Below, in pieces: positions 11,901-22,677 of a stretch of DNA of 64,000 nucleotides; the first letter of the stretch is position 1; each line of letters begins with the position of its first letter. The notes under the pieces are model-generated. The model ran no database searches. It was not told the DNA's origin and saw nothing but the letters and a program-made list of their open reading frames with translations. The stretch spans positions 992,001 to 1,056,000 of the forward strand of contig NC_059543.1 in the NCBI RefSeq assembly GCF_905220415.1. Direction: 5' to 3'. The stretch is from Colias croceus. Taxonomy: Eukaryota; Arthropoda; Insecta; Lepidoptera; Pieridae. The position numbers were made by a program, and so were the translations under genes.

Positions 11901-13697
11901 ATACAATGACAACATAATATGATAAAATTATATAATTAGCATGTCATTGTAAAGTGATTTCAAGTAGTCATGTAAATGCAAATTAAATGGTCAATTGCCT
12001 AAAATCCGAATTGTAAAATTTTAATAACTAGCTTTCCACCTGCAGCCTCACCCGCGCTTTCAAAGAAAAACCCGCATAGTTGCCGTTCCCGTGGGATTTC
12101 CGGGATAAAATCTAGCATATGTTGCTCAGTGAAGATGCAGCTTTCTAATGGTGAAAGAATTTTTTAAATTGGTCCAGTAGTTTATGTGTGAAAACCATAC
12201 ATACATGCATACATAATTACAAACCTTTCCTCTTTATAATATTAGTATAGAATTATAGATAACTAGTATAGATATGACTATGGGTTTAAATGGAATACAA
12301 AAGAGTGAAGCATAATTGCATTACTTAGTTTTTCAAATATCAGACTACTTAATATGTAGTAACCCGTAATTTGTATATTTTTAACCCTTGTTGCAAAAAC
12401 AATGAGTGTAATAAGTTTGAGGTGTCTGTGTGTGTCAGTCTATAGCATCATAGCTCCTGAATGGATTTTGAATATTTTTTGTTTGAAAGTTGCAGTTTGG
12501 AGTTTTCATTATAATTTTCATCATGTTTGTGAATCTGACCATAGATAAATGCCACAACAAAATATTGTGTGTGTTGAGTGTTTTGTTAATACCTAATTTT
12601 AATTTACTTGTTTCTTTTATTTTCACAGCAAGTTTGCATAGGTAGTTAATCTTTATGAAATAATTTAAAAGGACAAATTCATAATAAATTAATAACTTAG
12701 AATATATAAAAAACATTTTTAACTGTTAATAGTTTGTTACCTAATGTTTAATGTATGAAAACATTTAAAAATAGTATTTTTTCTGGTTTCTCTTTAATTA
12801 ATTAAAAAAAAGAATTCGTTTTTAATTTATCAATAAAAAAACCCATCAATCAATGAGTTATCAATGATTATAAAAACCTTAAAGATTTATGAGTATGATA
12901 ACAGCTGGTATTGAAAATTAGTAGATTATTGATTAAAGAATTAAATCACATGACATGATTTTGATATTTTACTACAATGTAATAGTCATAACTTAATTAT
13001 TTTTAACACAATTTTATAAATGAATGACTTTATTAAGATAGGTATTAAGATGTTATTTTTGTGTGCTATTTATGTTTTATTACTATTTTTTTTACCCATT
13101 GACCACCGAGCGGCCCAATGAGACCACGACACAATAGATTTTCTATTGTGTCTGTGATTCTGGGGGCTGAGGGATTAATATACCTAATAATTAATTAGTG
13201 ATGTCTATAGATGTAACAGAATATATTCAATTATTGTAAAGTGAGGTACCTACCAAACTTTTCATCAAAATACAGTTTACATTTTTTTGTTTTGTGGTTA
13301 TGAAATAATAATTTATGATTGTACTGTAACTAGCACAAATAATAATTTATAATTGTACTAGTTACATTCAATTCATTAAATGTGTTATATAGATATAGAT
13401 AGTTAGGTAGAGACGAACAACCGTAATAAAGATATCCAATAAATCAATATTATCAGACCATATCGAATCGAGGGCATTTTTATGAAATCTAATCGGAAAG
13501 GAATCAGGTCACCTTTACCTTTCTTTAAATCTTATGTCGAACTATAGACTATACCCGAAGGGGCGTTGTTCAATACTCACATCGCGAAATTGGACAAGTC
13601 CTAATTCTCCAAGCTCAGACACGCATGCATATGCCGCTTCACTTTGCAGGAAAAGCTGACATAAAGTCATTTCCTCGCTGCGGAACAACGAACCCAT
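8983..13697 (-). CDS. Vha100: V-type proton ATPase 116 kDa subunit a, N-terminal exons (partial)
   Basis: This is subunit a of the V-ATPase membrane (Vo) sector, the large multipass subunit that provides proton half-channels in acidifying organelles and plasma membrane. Four coding exons are read on the minus strand: 13581-13697, 10873-11052, 9888-10016 and 8983-9068, all with GT..AG borders and compatible phases (0, 0, 0, 2). They encode 170 residues. The start is ATG at 13697 in a good context (CACCAAGATGG), and the protein begins MGSLFRSEEMTLCQLFLQSE. Other family hallmarks are GELGLVQFRDLNPDVNAFQ, RCDEMERKLRYLEKEI and LKHILRKTQVFFDE. These cover the cytosolic N-terminal coiled-coil arm. 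Exon 4 starts MADPSREEEQ and ends with a split glycine codon; this region varies between isoforms. The roughly 650 residues with the membrane domain are not visible, so the gene continues past the left edge or across a very long intron. Intron 1 holds a SINE and a Helitron-like copy. Confidence 0.93.
11212..11553 (-). mobile_element. tRNA-derived SINE, recent copy 1
   Basis: On the minus strand the head is tRNA-like, with an A box (TGGCTCAGTGG) and a B box (GGTTCGAGACC). The tail shares GTCCCAGCAGTGGGAACGT and ends in GATGATGG. Candidate target duplications AGTCTACAAT lie at 11202-11211 and 11554-11563. The body is nearly identical to the copy at 34211-34510. The main difference is a long T-run (plus strand, about 11332-11350) where the other copy has only five T. 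The element sits in intron 1 of the V-ATPase a gene. It resembles lepidopteran SINEs of the HaSE type, but the exact family name is not verified. Confidence 0.85.
11641..11790. repeat. Dispersed lepidopteran repeat remnant
   Basis: After a T-run and a short TA microsatellite, the sequence contains CTCGCCTGATGGTAAGCTGA and GCGCTTCCCTAGAAGGTACTC. These phrases resemble a dispersed 3'-end repeat common in lepidopteran genomes, possibly from a LINE. No target duplication is evident. Confidence 0.4.
12028..12251 (-). mobile_element. Nonautonomous Helitron-like element
   Basis: Read on the minus strand, it starts TCTATACTAATATTATAAAG and ends in a GC-rich stem followed by CTAG, flanked by A and T. 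It lies in intron 1 of the V-ATPase a gene. Its body carries the CCCGTGGGATTTCCGGGAT variant block, which is also seen in the copies at 20312 and 21696. Confidence 0.75.
12385..12540 (+). repeat. Dispersed repeat shared with 29150-29260
   Basis: The block opens with TAACCCTTGTTGCAAAAAC and contains GTGTCTGTGTGTGTC. A less diverged version at 29150 opens with AACCCCCGACGCAAAAAGAT and contains GTGTGTCTGTTTGT. The alignment by eye suggests one dispersed family in the same orientation. I see no terminal repeats. Confidence 0.45.
13095..13170 (-). repeat. Short dispersed element with a 25-bp palindromic core
   Basis: A perfect palindrome (arms GACACAATAGA, with a 3-base centre) spans 13128-13152. 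It sits within about 75 bases that match, in opposite orientation, the sequence at 51603-51680. The similarity extends beyond the palindrome into CCGAGCGGCCC and TGTGATTC. It lies in intron 1 of the V-ATPase a gene. Confidence 0.6.
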
Positions 13698-14672
13698 CTT
13701 GGTGGATTTCGTTCAACACTGCACTACAAAAAAATAAAATTCCACGACGGATCTCCGCCGCATCCGTGTACGAACGGACTTCGACAGCGACGAAACCGGA
13801 GTAACGAGGGTCGAGGAAATCAATACTAGGAATGAAAATAAAGATTACAATATCTCGTCAGACATGCGCACGCAAAAGCGCAGTCGCGGCAAGTGTTGCT
13901 ATCGCCTTATAGTAAATTTGAACTAACTTATCTTATGAAATTTACAACAGTCGACAGCTGACAGTATCATCAACTAGTGCACTTTTTTAATTTTTACCTT
14001 TTCGTTATTAAAATATTAAACATGATGAAAAAAGATTGGGTTAAGATCAATCAAGTAATATTTGAATAACTCTATTTAAAACTTTATATGGAAGATAATT
14101 AAATAAAAATAGTCTTTTATTAATCATACAATATTTATTTTTGATAATTCTATGGTTTTAGATGATTAAAGTATCGTTTTGATTTATAATAAACTCGATT
14201 GATTTCATGTTTTATGAAAAAACCTCCCTAAAATTGGGTAATTGTTTGTATGCTGATATTAACGTCAAAGTTATCCTTTTTACGCAAATATGTTATCCTG
14301 TGTAACTTATAAATATATTATTTCTTAAAATATAAAAATAAACACACAATAAAGCCTTATTATAATTGAGATATCATAAATATTTAACATTTAGTTTTCC
14401 CTTGCAATCGAATATTTCTTCATAAAATTTCAATTATTTATTTCCAACATTTATAATATATGGTCACACCATGTACTAAACATCAAATTAAATATATGAA
14501 ATTGAGGTTATAGAACTTAGAGATCCCGGATGAAAATAAAAATAATTTATTAAAAGATCATGAATGAAATAAACGGCAAATGATAATTGGTTACCATGGT
14601 GTGTTTCTTCAAGATTCTATACATTTATATTACATATTTATTTGTTAAATATTAAAACCCATTTGATTTCAG
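13698..14672. promoter_or_regulatory. Divergent intergenic region between V-ATPase a and TMEM161
   Basis: The two genes start in opposite directions about 0.9 kb apart. The first 250 bases next to the V-ATPase start (13700-13950) are GC-richer with several CpG and carry no obvious TATA box, as expected for a housekeeping promoter. The rest is AT-rich and probably includes the 5' UTR and first intron of TMEM161. Transcription start sites cannot be placed from sequence alone. Confidence 0.5.
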
Positions 14673-17600
14673 GCGCTTTTAGGAGCTCAACTAGTTATTA
14701 CCCTTATAATGGTATCAGTGATACAAAAATTGGGTAATTATTCATTTGCAAGATGGTTACTATGTTCTCAAGGGTTGTACAGATATTTATATCCAGATAA
14801 TAGCGAGTTAAAGACATTGGCGGGAGTGCCGAAAGACAAGCCGAAAGGAAAAAAAGGTAGCAAAAATGAACAGAATGGGAAACCAGAGACTTTTCATATT
14901 CCTAGAAATTTGGATATACATTTAGAAAAAGCTCCCGTATCCCCGTTAGATGTAATTCACTTAAGATTTTATACTGAGTATATATGGATAATTGATTTCA
15001 CACTATATTCTAGTATTGTTTATATTATGTCTGAGGTAAGTTAAACAATATTAAATCTATACTTATTTTATAATATAAAGCTGAAGAGTTTGTTTGTTTG
15101 AACGTGCTAGTCTCAGGAACAACTGGTCCAATTTGAAAAATTATTTCGTTGTTAGATAGCCCATTTAACGAGGAAGGCTATAGGCATAATATCTTCACGC
15201 TAAGACCAAAGGGAGCAGAGTAATGCGGGTGAAACCGCAGAGCACAGCTAGTCAGTGTATATAATGAAGTATTTTTCTTTAAATATTATTGATAAAATAT
15301 GTCTAATTAATCCTGTTTCTTTTCCAGATCTATACATCATATTTTCCACTGATAGATGAATTTAATTTAAGTATGGTATGGTGCTTACTGGTGGTGTTAT
15401 TCTCATTGTATCCTTTGAAAATATAATACCTTATTAGAAGACTTTGCACAATTCAAGTATAAAACTTATTTAGCAACATGAACATAAAAAAGATTAAATT
15501 GTTTAAACGCTACCAAAACTAAATTCAAGAATTTAATTTCTATGACAATAAATAAATATTTCAGGACAATTTTTCACACATGGCACAATCTGATCCCATA
15601 CCAAGCTTTCGCTTGTGTTATGGAAACGAGATGGCTGATAAACATACATATATAATTTTAAATAAATACTTATATAGGTAATTAACACCCAGACACAGAG
15701 CAAACATTCACAATGGTCAACAAGTCTTTATTTTTATGTTTTTTCATTACAATGTATTTAAGTTTCAAACTAGTTATATAGAAACTTAACCTCTTCTAAT
15801 TATAAAATAAGTAATTTGTTAACAGTTGCAGTGTACAAACATCAATAATTTCTCTCTAACTCACGCACAGTAAAATATTACTCTCCCTCACGAAGCAGTA
15901 TTTCACAAGTGATGAGTCAATCGGCGAGAGATCAACATGCATTGTATCGTTCTGTGTGTTCCTACTCATCGCTATGATGGTACTTATCGTTGACGACAGT
16001 AACCTGGAGGTTGGAGTTGACCCTGCATATGATAGTTTTTATGAGAACGCCTCTAAGTTCCTAGAGAATCAAGGTTTGAGTTCTGTGTAAGTATTTTGTG
16101 AAAAATATTGTGTATTTTCGGATAAATATTGTATATGTACTTGTAGGGTAAAGTGTTTTGAAGATGTATCTTTAAAAAGGCAAGTTTATGCATGTTTGCT
16201 TAAAACTTTATAAGGAGTTGTCTTAAGGCGACTACACCACCGAAACTAGCGCCCCCCCAACATTTTATTTTTTTACTCCTAAACCAGATCAAATTTAAAA
16301 AATCTAGCTCGGTACTTTGCTAGTATATTACTTGTAGTATTTTTGGTATTACTTTTCATTATTTTGCATTCGGTAAATTAGGAGAACTTTTGATTACCGC
16401 CAACACTTTTGGCGGTAATCAAAAGTTCTCTAGATTAATGAACAGTTAGAATAGTGAAAAGTAATACCAAAAATACTACAAGTAATATACTAGCAAAGTA
16501 CCGAGCTAGATTTTTTAAATTTGATCTGGTTTAGGAGTAAAAAAATAAAATGTTCGGTGGCGCTAGTTTCGGTGGTGCAGGCCTCTTAAATATAAATAAA
16601 TTATTATACCTACTAATATTATAAATGCGAAAGTTTGTGAGGGTGTGTATGTGTGTGTTTGTTACTCTTTCACGCAAATAGTACTGAACCGATTACAATG
16701 AAATTAAGCACATTTATAGGGGGTAACTTGAATTAACACTTCCTTTAATTACAGGGGACCAGCTTCCAAGTTAATCCTGAAATTGTCTCTAGCTGTGTGG
16801 GCAGCTATTATTGGTACCCTGTTTACTTTCCCTGGCTTGAGAGTAGCGAGAATGCATTGGGATTCACTTAGGTAAGTGTTATATTTTAATTCCATATCAA
16901 TAAATGTTTTTTTTTTAGTTTTCAGTATACAAAAATTTGCACAAAATATGTCTTTAACCTAACCTAATTTTATCATTATTTCCTCTTTGTGTGAAATTTC
17001 CTCTTGTCAGCGCTGGTTTGTTGTACACAAAGGAAGCAGGTTGAAGCAGATCAAGCAAAATGTCGGACTTTTCTATTACAATGCCTTGTATCCCTTTTTT
17101 CCCACACAGGTGGCTTACTGAAGACTAAGGATATCAACACGTCACTATCCATTTTAATATTTATAAAAATAAATATGCCTATCGTAATTGCCTATGCTCA
17201 TAGAATCTATTTCATCAAAATTAAACTTAAAATAAATTTATTTTAATTTATCTGCCCACACAGGTTTAATTTTGTTATATTTACAGGTACTATGGAGACA
17301 ATAAGCTAAGAGCGCTTCTGTTGAATTTAAACTTTGCAATGCCGTTTATCCTAGCTCTGATGTGGGTGCGACCGGTGACAAGGAACTATCTTACTGTCAG
17401 AGTGTTCAGTGGAATGGAAGCACCTATGTGAGTTTAAATCTACTAATATTGTAAAACTGAAGAGTTTGTTTGTTTGAAAGCTCTCAAGAACTACTGGTCC
17501 GATTTGAAAAATTCTTTCTGTGTTCGATATATCAAGGAAGGTTTATCATCATGCTAAGACCAACAGAAGCCGAGCCACGCGGGTGAAACCGCGGAGCGCA

Positions 17601-19685
17601 GCTAGTTATTAAATATTTATTAATTGTAAAGTTATGAAAAGTTATTATACTTTCTGTGTTTGCATAAAATATACCCCATATTATGTATTACCCAGATTCT
17701 ACATTAATAAAAATCTGGCCTAAAATGTAATAGATTTAAAATATCAATTAATTTTGTTTTGGAATGGATTCAATAAATATTTTCTCTTCATAATATTAGT
17801 TAAGACTTTAGAATATAGTTTACCAAAAGGGAAAATGTGATAAAATAAAACAACATGTCTCTTTTTCATATACATTTATTTCTTCACCAAAAAATTGCAG
17901 CATGACATCAGACCAATATGACTCGCTGCGTCTCATCCTCATAGTGATGTCCGTGGTGCTCCGCTTGGTGCTGATGCCGCAGCAGATGCAGGTCTACCTG
18001 GACATGGCTTACCGGAGACTGGAGGAGCAGAAGAAAGAGGCTGGTAGGATCACCAATGTGGAGCTGCAGAAGAAGGTAGGTGGAATAAAAATTGACAGGG
18101 CTCAAAGTTGTCAAAATTGCATCTAAGTACACAAATATAAAGAAAATCTGTTTATTTTTCTTTCAACATAATCTTTCCTTTTTTTTGTATGCTTTGGTAG
18201 CTGAACGATCTATGGAATTTTTTAAATTTGGTTTTAAGCATAAAAAATGAATAACATTATTATTTTTTGTAATACATGAGTGATATGAATATTTACAACA
18301 ATATGTTGTAAATATTTATTTTTTTACAAAACATCGACGTTTTTACTGTTCCTTACCTCAGAAAGAAAAAAAACGGACCCCTTAAAGTGCTTATCACTTT
18401 GTTGTTTAATTATTTTTTTAAATTTCCAGCATTTCTTATAATAGGGCAACATCCTTATCACGAATTTTTACGAAAGAAAAAGTCCAGCCAAGCGCTCGCT
18501 AGTAAATTCTAAATTTAAATTTCAGATAGCGTCCGTATTCTACTATCTATGCGTGGTCGCGCTACAGTACATCTGTCCCATGCTCATGTGTCTGCACCTC
18601 GCACTGATGTACAAGACGCTCGGCGCGTATAGCTGGATGGGGCTCGCGGGCGGGCCGACCGCCGACGGGTCGACCGCTGGCGGGCCGATCGCTGACGGGC
18701 CGACCCCCGACGGGCCGCCCGCTGAGCACTTCCAGCTGGCGTGGGAGAACCTGAAGACGGTGAGCTAACAATAGTATCGATTCGCCGCCATTTTGTAACG
18801 TCATCGATCTAGTAAAAATTCGATTCGGCCCCCTTTGTGACGTCATACGTGTTAATTCAAACAAATTAGCAACCTAAATTAAGACGTTTGTATTTATCGA
18901 TATCTATCGGATCGATTCAGCGCCATTTTGTGGTGTCATATGTTTTTAAATAATTTAATAACTCAAGTAAAGAAATTACATATTTGATGTATGAGTCAGG
19001 CATAAATCGTTATTGAAATGAAAAAACGATGAAGTAAATTATAAATTTTCTAATGAATAGAAATTATTGTTAGTCTGACGTCTGTTATTATTAAACTAGC
19101 TGCGCTCCGCGGTTTCAGCCGCTTGGCTCCGCTTCTGTTGGTCTTAGTGTGATGATACATAGCCTTCCTCGATAAATGGGCTATCAAACACCGAAAGAAT
19201 TTTTCAAATCGGACCAGTAGTTCTTGAGCTTAGCGCGTTCAAACAAACAAACTCTTCAGCTTTATAATATTAGTATAGATGAATCGCATTGCACATCGCC
19301 TCTTACTGATGTATGAGAAGAAACTTACAACTTTACTTGCAAAATAAATTTAGCAACATTTTTAATTTTTATTCTTGCTTCCCATCCCAACAGCCTACTG
19401 CTCGGTAGATGATGAACTAACCTAACCTAACACACTTTATTTTAAATTCCGTTACCGAGATCAGCGCGTTCAACCAAACAAACTACAGCTTTGTATTATT
19501 AGTACAATACAAATTGATAAAAAATAAATAATAAATGATAATTTTTTTTATTAATTTTTCAGATTTTAACAACAACCGTTTATAGAGGAGTGCTTGGCTT
19601 CGGCTGCTGGTGGACCCTCTTTTCTTTCTTCCTAACAACATCATTGGGAGCTCTATATCAAACATACTTCCGTACTTCAGTCTAA
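14673..19685 (+). CDS. TMEM161B: Transmembrane protein 161 family member (TMEM161A/B orthologue)
   Basis: Eight coding exons with GT..AG borders and matching phases: 14673-15035, 15328-15407, 15871-16086, 16755-16871, 17287-17427, 17901-18075, 18526-18759 and 19563-19685 (TAA). They encode 482 residues, close to the roughly 480-490 of vertebrate TMEM161 proteins. Recognisable blocks are LGAQLVITLIMVSVIQKLGN, PRNLDIHLEKAPVSPLDVI, SMVWCLLVVLFS, GTLFTFPGLRVARMHWD, KKEAGRITNVELQKK and VFYYLCVVALQYICPMLM, arranged as many hydrophobic segments. The family is a polytopic membrane protein whose biochemical role is not settled. The initiator methionine must be on a short upstream exon. A candidate is ATG at 14596 in TTACCATGG, directly followed by a GT donor, but this is inference. 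Helitron-like copies sit in introns 1, 5 and 7 and a fold-back element in intron 3. Exon 7 carries an unusual in-frame minisatellite. Possible poly(A) signal AATAAA at 19822. Confidence 0.93.
15056..15251 (+). mobile_element. Nonautonomous Helitron-like element in TMEM161 intron 1
   Basis: It starts TCTATACTTATTTTATAA and ends with a GGGTGAAACCGC stem and CTAG, flanked by A and T. It begins only about 20 bases after the splice donor of the 14673-15035 exon, so the donor is intact but the intron is largely this element. Confidence 0.75.
16227..16585. mobile_element. Long fold-back MITE bounded by TTAA
   Basis: Two nearly perfect inverted arms of about 150 bases (outer blocks CACCACCGAAACTAGCGCC and its complement) flank a short loop around GGCGGTAATCAAAAGTT, which is itself palindromic. 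TTAA at 16223-16226 and at 16586-16589 borders the element, suggesting a piggyBac-type TTAA target duplication. It has no coding capacity. It lies in intron 3 of TMEM161. Confidence 0.75.
16597..16722 (+). mobile_element. 5' fragment of a Helitron-like element
   Basis: The phrase CTACTAATATTATAAATGCG followed by GTTTGTTACTCTTTCACGC and ACTGAACCGATT matches the 5' half of the Helitron-like family. The 3' hairpin and CTAG are missing, so this is a truncated or decayed copy. It lies directly beside the TTAA-bounded MITE. Confidence 0.5.
17439..17605 (+). mobile_element. Nonautonomous Helitron-like element in TMEM161 intron 5
   Basis: It starts TCTACTAATATTGTAAAACT and ends with the GGGTGAAACCGCGG stem and CTAG, between A and T. 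It begins about 11 bases after the donor at 17428. At 167 bases it is shorter than its relatives, from small internal deletions. Confidence 0.75.
18649..18723 (+). repeat. In-frame 15-bp minisatellite in TMEM161 exon 7
   Basis: Five tandem 15-base units read in frame as variants of G/D-G-P/S-T/I/P-A/P (for example GGPTA, DGSTA, GGPIA, DGPTP, DGPPA). The segment is very GC-rich and contains several CpG. It replaces the loop that follows the conserved membrane segment before the last exon, so it probably lies in a non-membrane loop of the protein. Its length being a multiple of three keeps the frame open. Confidence 0.85.
18777..18945 (+). repeat. Intronic direct repeat with CRE-like cores
   Basis: Three related blocks each contain CGATTC, a CCATTTTGT-like stretch (CCCTTTGTGA in the second) and a TGACGTCAT-like core, at about 18779, 18820 and 18912. 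They follow the donor of TMEM161 exon 7 within 20 bases. They could be a decayed tandem repeat or a regulatory cluster; sequence alone does not decide. Confidence 0.4.
19096..19279 (-). mobile_element. Nonautonomous Helitron-like element in TMEM161 intron 7
   Basis: On the minus strand it begins TCTATACTAATATTATAAAG and ends in a stem plus CTAG, flanked by A and T. It is one of the best-preserved members of the subfamily in this window and shares AAATCGGACCAGTAGTTC and AGCGCGTTCAAACAAACAAA with the copies at 47068 and 30536. Confidence 0.75.
19440..19505 (-). mobile_element. Truncated Helitron-like fragment
   Basis: The phrases AGATCAGCGCGTTCAACCAA and CAGCTTTGTATTATTAGTAC match the 5' end of the Helitron-like family in reverse orientation. 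The rest is missing. It lies in intron 7 of TMEM161, just before the last exon. Confidence 0.5.
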
Positions 19686-20311
19686 ATATATGAATTAAAG
19701 AAAACATTTAGTTACACCCTGTATAACTCAAGAACGGCTGGACTGATTGTTTTGAATTAAACGATTTGATGGATTCGCCGTACTGATTAGTAAAAAAAAA
19801 ATTAAAATATAACACGGAAAAAATAAATTGAAATCTTAATATTATGACAAATGAAGTGATGTTTTAAAGTATTTATTTTCACATTAATAATTTAGATGAG
19901 TATGATATTGGCGATATTTCAATATAGATAGTTCATCATTTTGAAGAAATAAAGAATTGAGCTTTGAGTTATGAAAACGGAAACTCTTAAAATATGTAAG
20001 TAATTTCCTATTTCATATTTTAAGAGTTTCCTAAAATATAATTATTAATTATTATTTTATTAAAATATAATTTCATGTTTTTTCCAACCCCTACATTATA
20101 TTATTAAAAACTATAAACGCACAAAGATAAATAGAGTACAATATTGAAAATTGTTTGTTATGTTTGTTACTAATACAATATGCTAGTCTAGTGAATGTCC
20201 CAAAATTATTATTACCTTTGTTATTATGTGTTTATTGTGTGAGAATTTTATGTATATCGTTTGAAGCGTTATGAATAGGGTTACCAGTTAATTAGGTCAA
20301 ATTATAAAACA

Positions 20312-20537
20312 CTAGGTTTCCGCCCGCGCAGTCAGAGAAAAACCCGCATAGTTCCCGTTCCCAGGGGATTTCCGGGATTGCGTCATTTTTCCGGGATAAA
20401 AAGTAGCCTATGTCCTTTCTCGGGTATCAAAATATCTCCATACCAAATTTCATGAAAATTGGTTCAGTAGTTTAGGCGTGATTGAGTAACAGACAGACAG
20501 ACAGAGTTACTTTCGCATTTATAATATTAAGTATGGA
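20312..20537 (-). mobile_element. Nonautonomous Helitron-like element
   Basis: Reverse-oriented copy whose 3' end is CTAG and whose body has the GGGGATTTCCGGGAT block, GTAGCCTATGTCC, AATTGGTTCAGTAGTTTAGG and a CAGA microsatellite. It ends near TTATAATATTAAGTATGGA. This variant resembles the widespread lepidopteran CAGACAGACAGAGTTAC repeat type. Confidence 0.65.
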
Positions 20538-21695
20538 TTAATGAAAAATAACATCTTTTATCATTTTTAATTTTTTTTTTTATATTACAGTACACTAGTC
20601 ATAATTAGTTAAATGCATTTTACAAATATCTTACTCAATGTGTAAAAAAAATGACTGAGCGATAAAAATATCTGAAATTGAAATTGCATTTTATATACTG
20701 GTAATCCTTTGCTTTATTTCACTGTTTCCCTCCAAATTAGGACATGACTAAAAAGTTTATCTCATAGATGATAAGCCTCTTAGATATAAGAGTATTTATT
20801 TGTACTGTGTTGTTTTCAATAAAGCTTTTTTAAGATGTGTAATTTATTTATTAAAATTCCCTTTATCATATTTTTAATTTTTAATATATTTATATTAGCA
20901 CAAACGAAATATGAATTATCTGCTATTTTTAATAACTTACTGGAAACTACACTTTCGCAAAAACCAAAATGGGAACACTTTGCGACGACTGAAGAAAAAA
21001 CGACATGACCGTCTCTCGTCAACTATCATATTTTTTTAAATAAATTTTCCTGATTTGGATTATGGATAATTCAAACTTGAATAGCTGATGAAAATAGTTA
21101 TGTACCATTTTAGGGACATCGAAAAATGTGCCAGATAGGGTATAATTACTTAAAAAACAGTTGGTAAGATTTAAGATACCTATGAATAGAATGTTTCAGG
21201 GTTAAATCTGTGGTTAAATCAGTTAGAAATCCTTTATGTAGGTTCCTAGGTAGGCTATAACTTAATAACTTCTTAATAATATATTTATACAAACCAAAGA
21301 TATGGTACCAAATAGTAAATAATTAACCATATCTTATTGAAAGAAGTCTGGTTTGAACATTCTACGTAGTAATAATAGGTACCTCAATGGGTTTGAAAAA
21401 AAAAATATTTCAAAAGCATTTACACACTGTGCAGTGTGCATGCTAAGTGTACACTGCACCTACGGGTACTTATTATAACCAGCCTAAAATCATTGGTAGA
21501 TCGTATCGACCTCATCACATTTTGGATTTATTGATTTGTCGTTGCGACTTTTTGATCTTTTATTACTAGTACCTCAGACCAATAAAAAAGTATTTTTATT
21601 GGTCTAAGACTAGTACCTAAAACTTTGAAATTTTGTAATACAAACTCCTATTGTACCAGTAGGTAATTGTTTTTTCAATTTTTTTTAATACCTAT

Positions 21696-21923
21696 CTAAC
21701 TACACTAATATTATAAAGAGGAAAACTTTGTTTGTTTGTTTGTTTGATTGATTGTAATGAATAGGCTCATAAACTACTGGACCGATTTTAAAAATTCTTT
21801 CACCATTCGATAGCTACATTATCCACGAGTAACATAGGCAAGGTCCCGGAAATCCCACGGGAACGGGAACTATGCGGGTTTTTCTTTGAAAACGCGGGCG
21901 AAGCCGCAGGCGGAAAGCTATAG
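21696..21923 (+). mobile_element. Helitron-like element with altered 3' terminus
   Basis: It begins near TCTAACTACACTAATATTAT and contains the ACTACTGGACCGATTTTAAA block and a GCGGGCGAAGCCGCAGGCGG stem. Its end reads CTATAG where other copies end CTAG, that is, with two inserted bases. The body shares the variant blocks of the 12028 copy. Confidence 0.65.
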
Positions 21924-22305
21924 TATTAAATAAACTAAAATAAGTATATTTAGGGTGATGCAGTTAAAAGCAGTAATTAATTGGTATACAAAACAAATAT
22001 TGTGCATGTAGAAATTCATGAAATTATTGTGTAAAATCTTGTAAAATGAGTCCAAAAAATTATTTACACGCAGGAAAAACAAGATGACACATCGGTATTG
22101 ATTAGATGTACAAAGACTGCAGCACAGCTGCAGCAGTGAGCACAAGTGAGCATCATCATCCTATATTACTTGCTCTGTGGTGAGCATGTGCAATCAATAT
22201 TCTCGAATCCACCAATCATTTTTTTAGTCTACATATCTACAGAAATTTATTATCTGTTCTCGTAGTGATGTAAAATTTATATCGATACGTGAGTATCGAT
22301 TAGAG

Positions 22306-22349
22306 TATTTTGTAGTAGTAATGAATGAATTCATTACTACTACAAAATA
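22306..22349. repeat. 44-base palindrome
   Basis: Two perfect 21-base arms (starting TATTTTGTAGTAGTAATG) are separated by two bases. It sits about 870 bases upstream of the Hsc70 promoter region. It may be the relic of a MITE or a DNA hairpin; no flanking duplication is evident. Confidence 0.6.
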
Positions 22350-22677
22350 ATTTATTAGCAGGTGATAGACTATATTTTCTAGTTAGGAGGACATTAGTTG
22401 GATGTGGTGGTACTAATGTATAAATAAATTTTCTTAATAGAATTACTGTAGTATGTTCAGATAAGAATATAATGTTACATTGATATTTCTAGTAGGATTG
22501 GTGAAATAAGCAATAATTCTAAGCAGAAAAAAAAATGCTAACAAAACGATAAAAAGTTACCTATATTTTGATCACTTTTTTTATATAATCTCGGTTTCAA
22601 CGATAATGTATTATATGTATTTTATATTAATATTATTTTTTGTTTATAATAAGTATTTATAGTACCTAAAAAACAGA

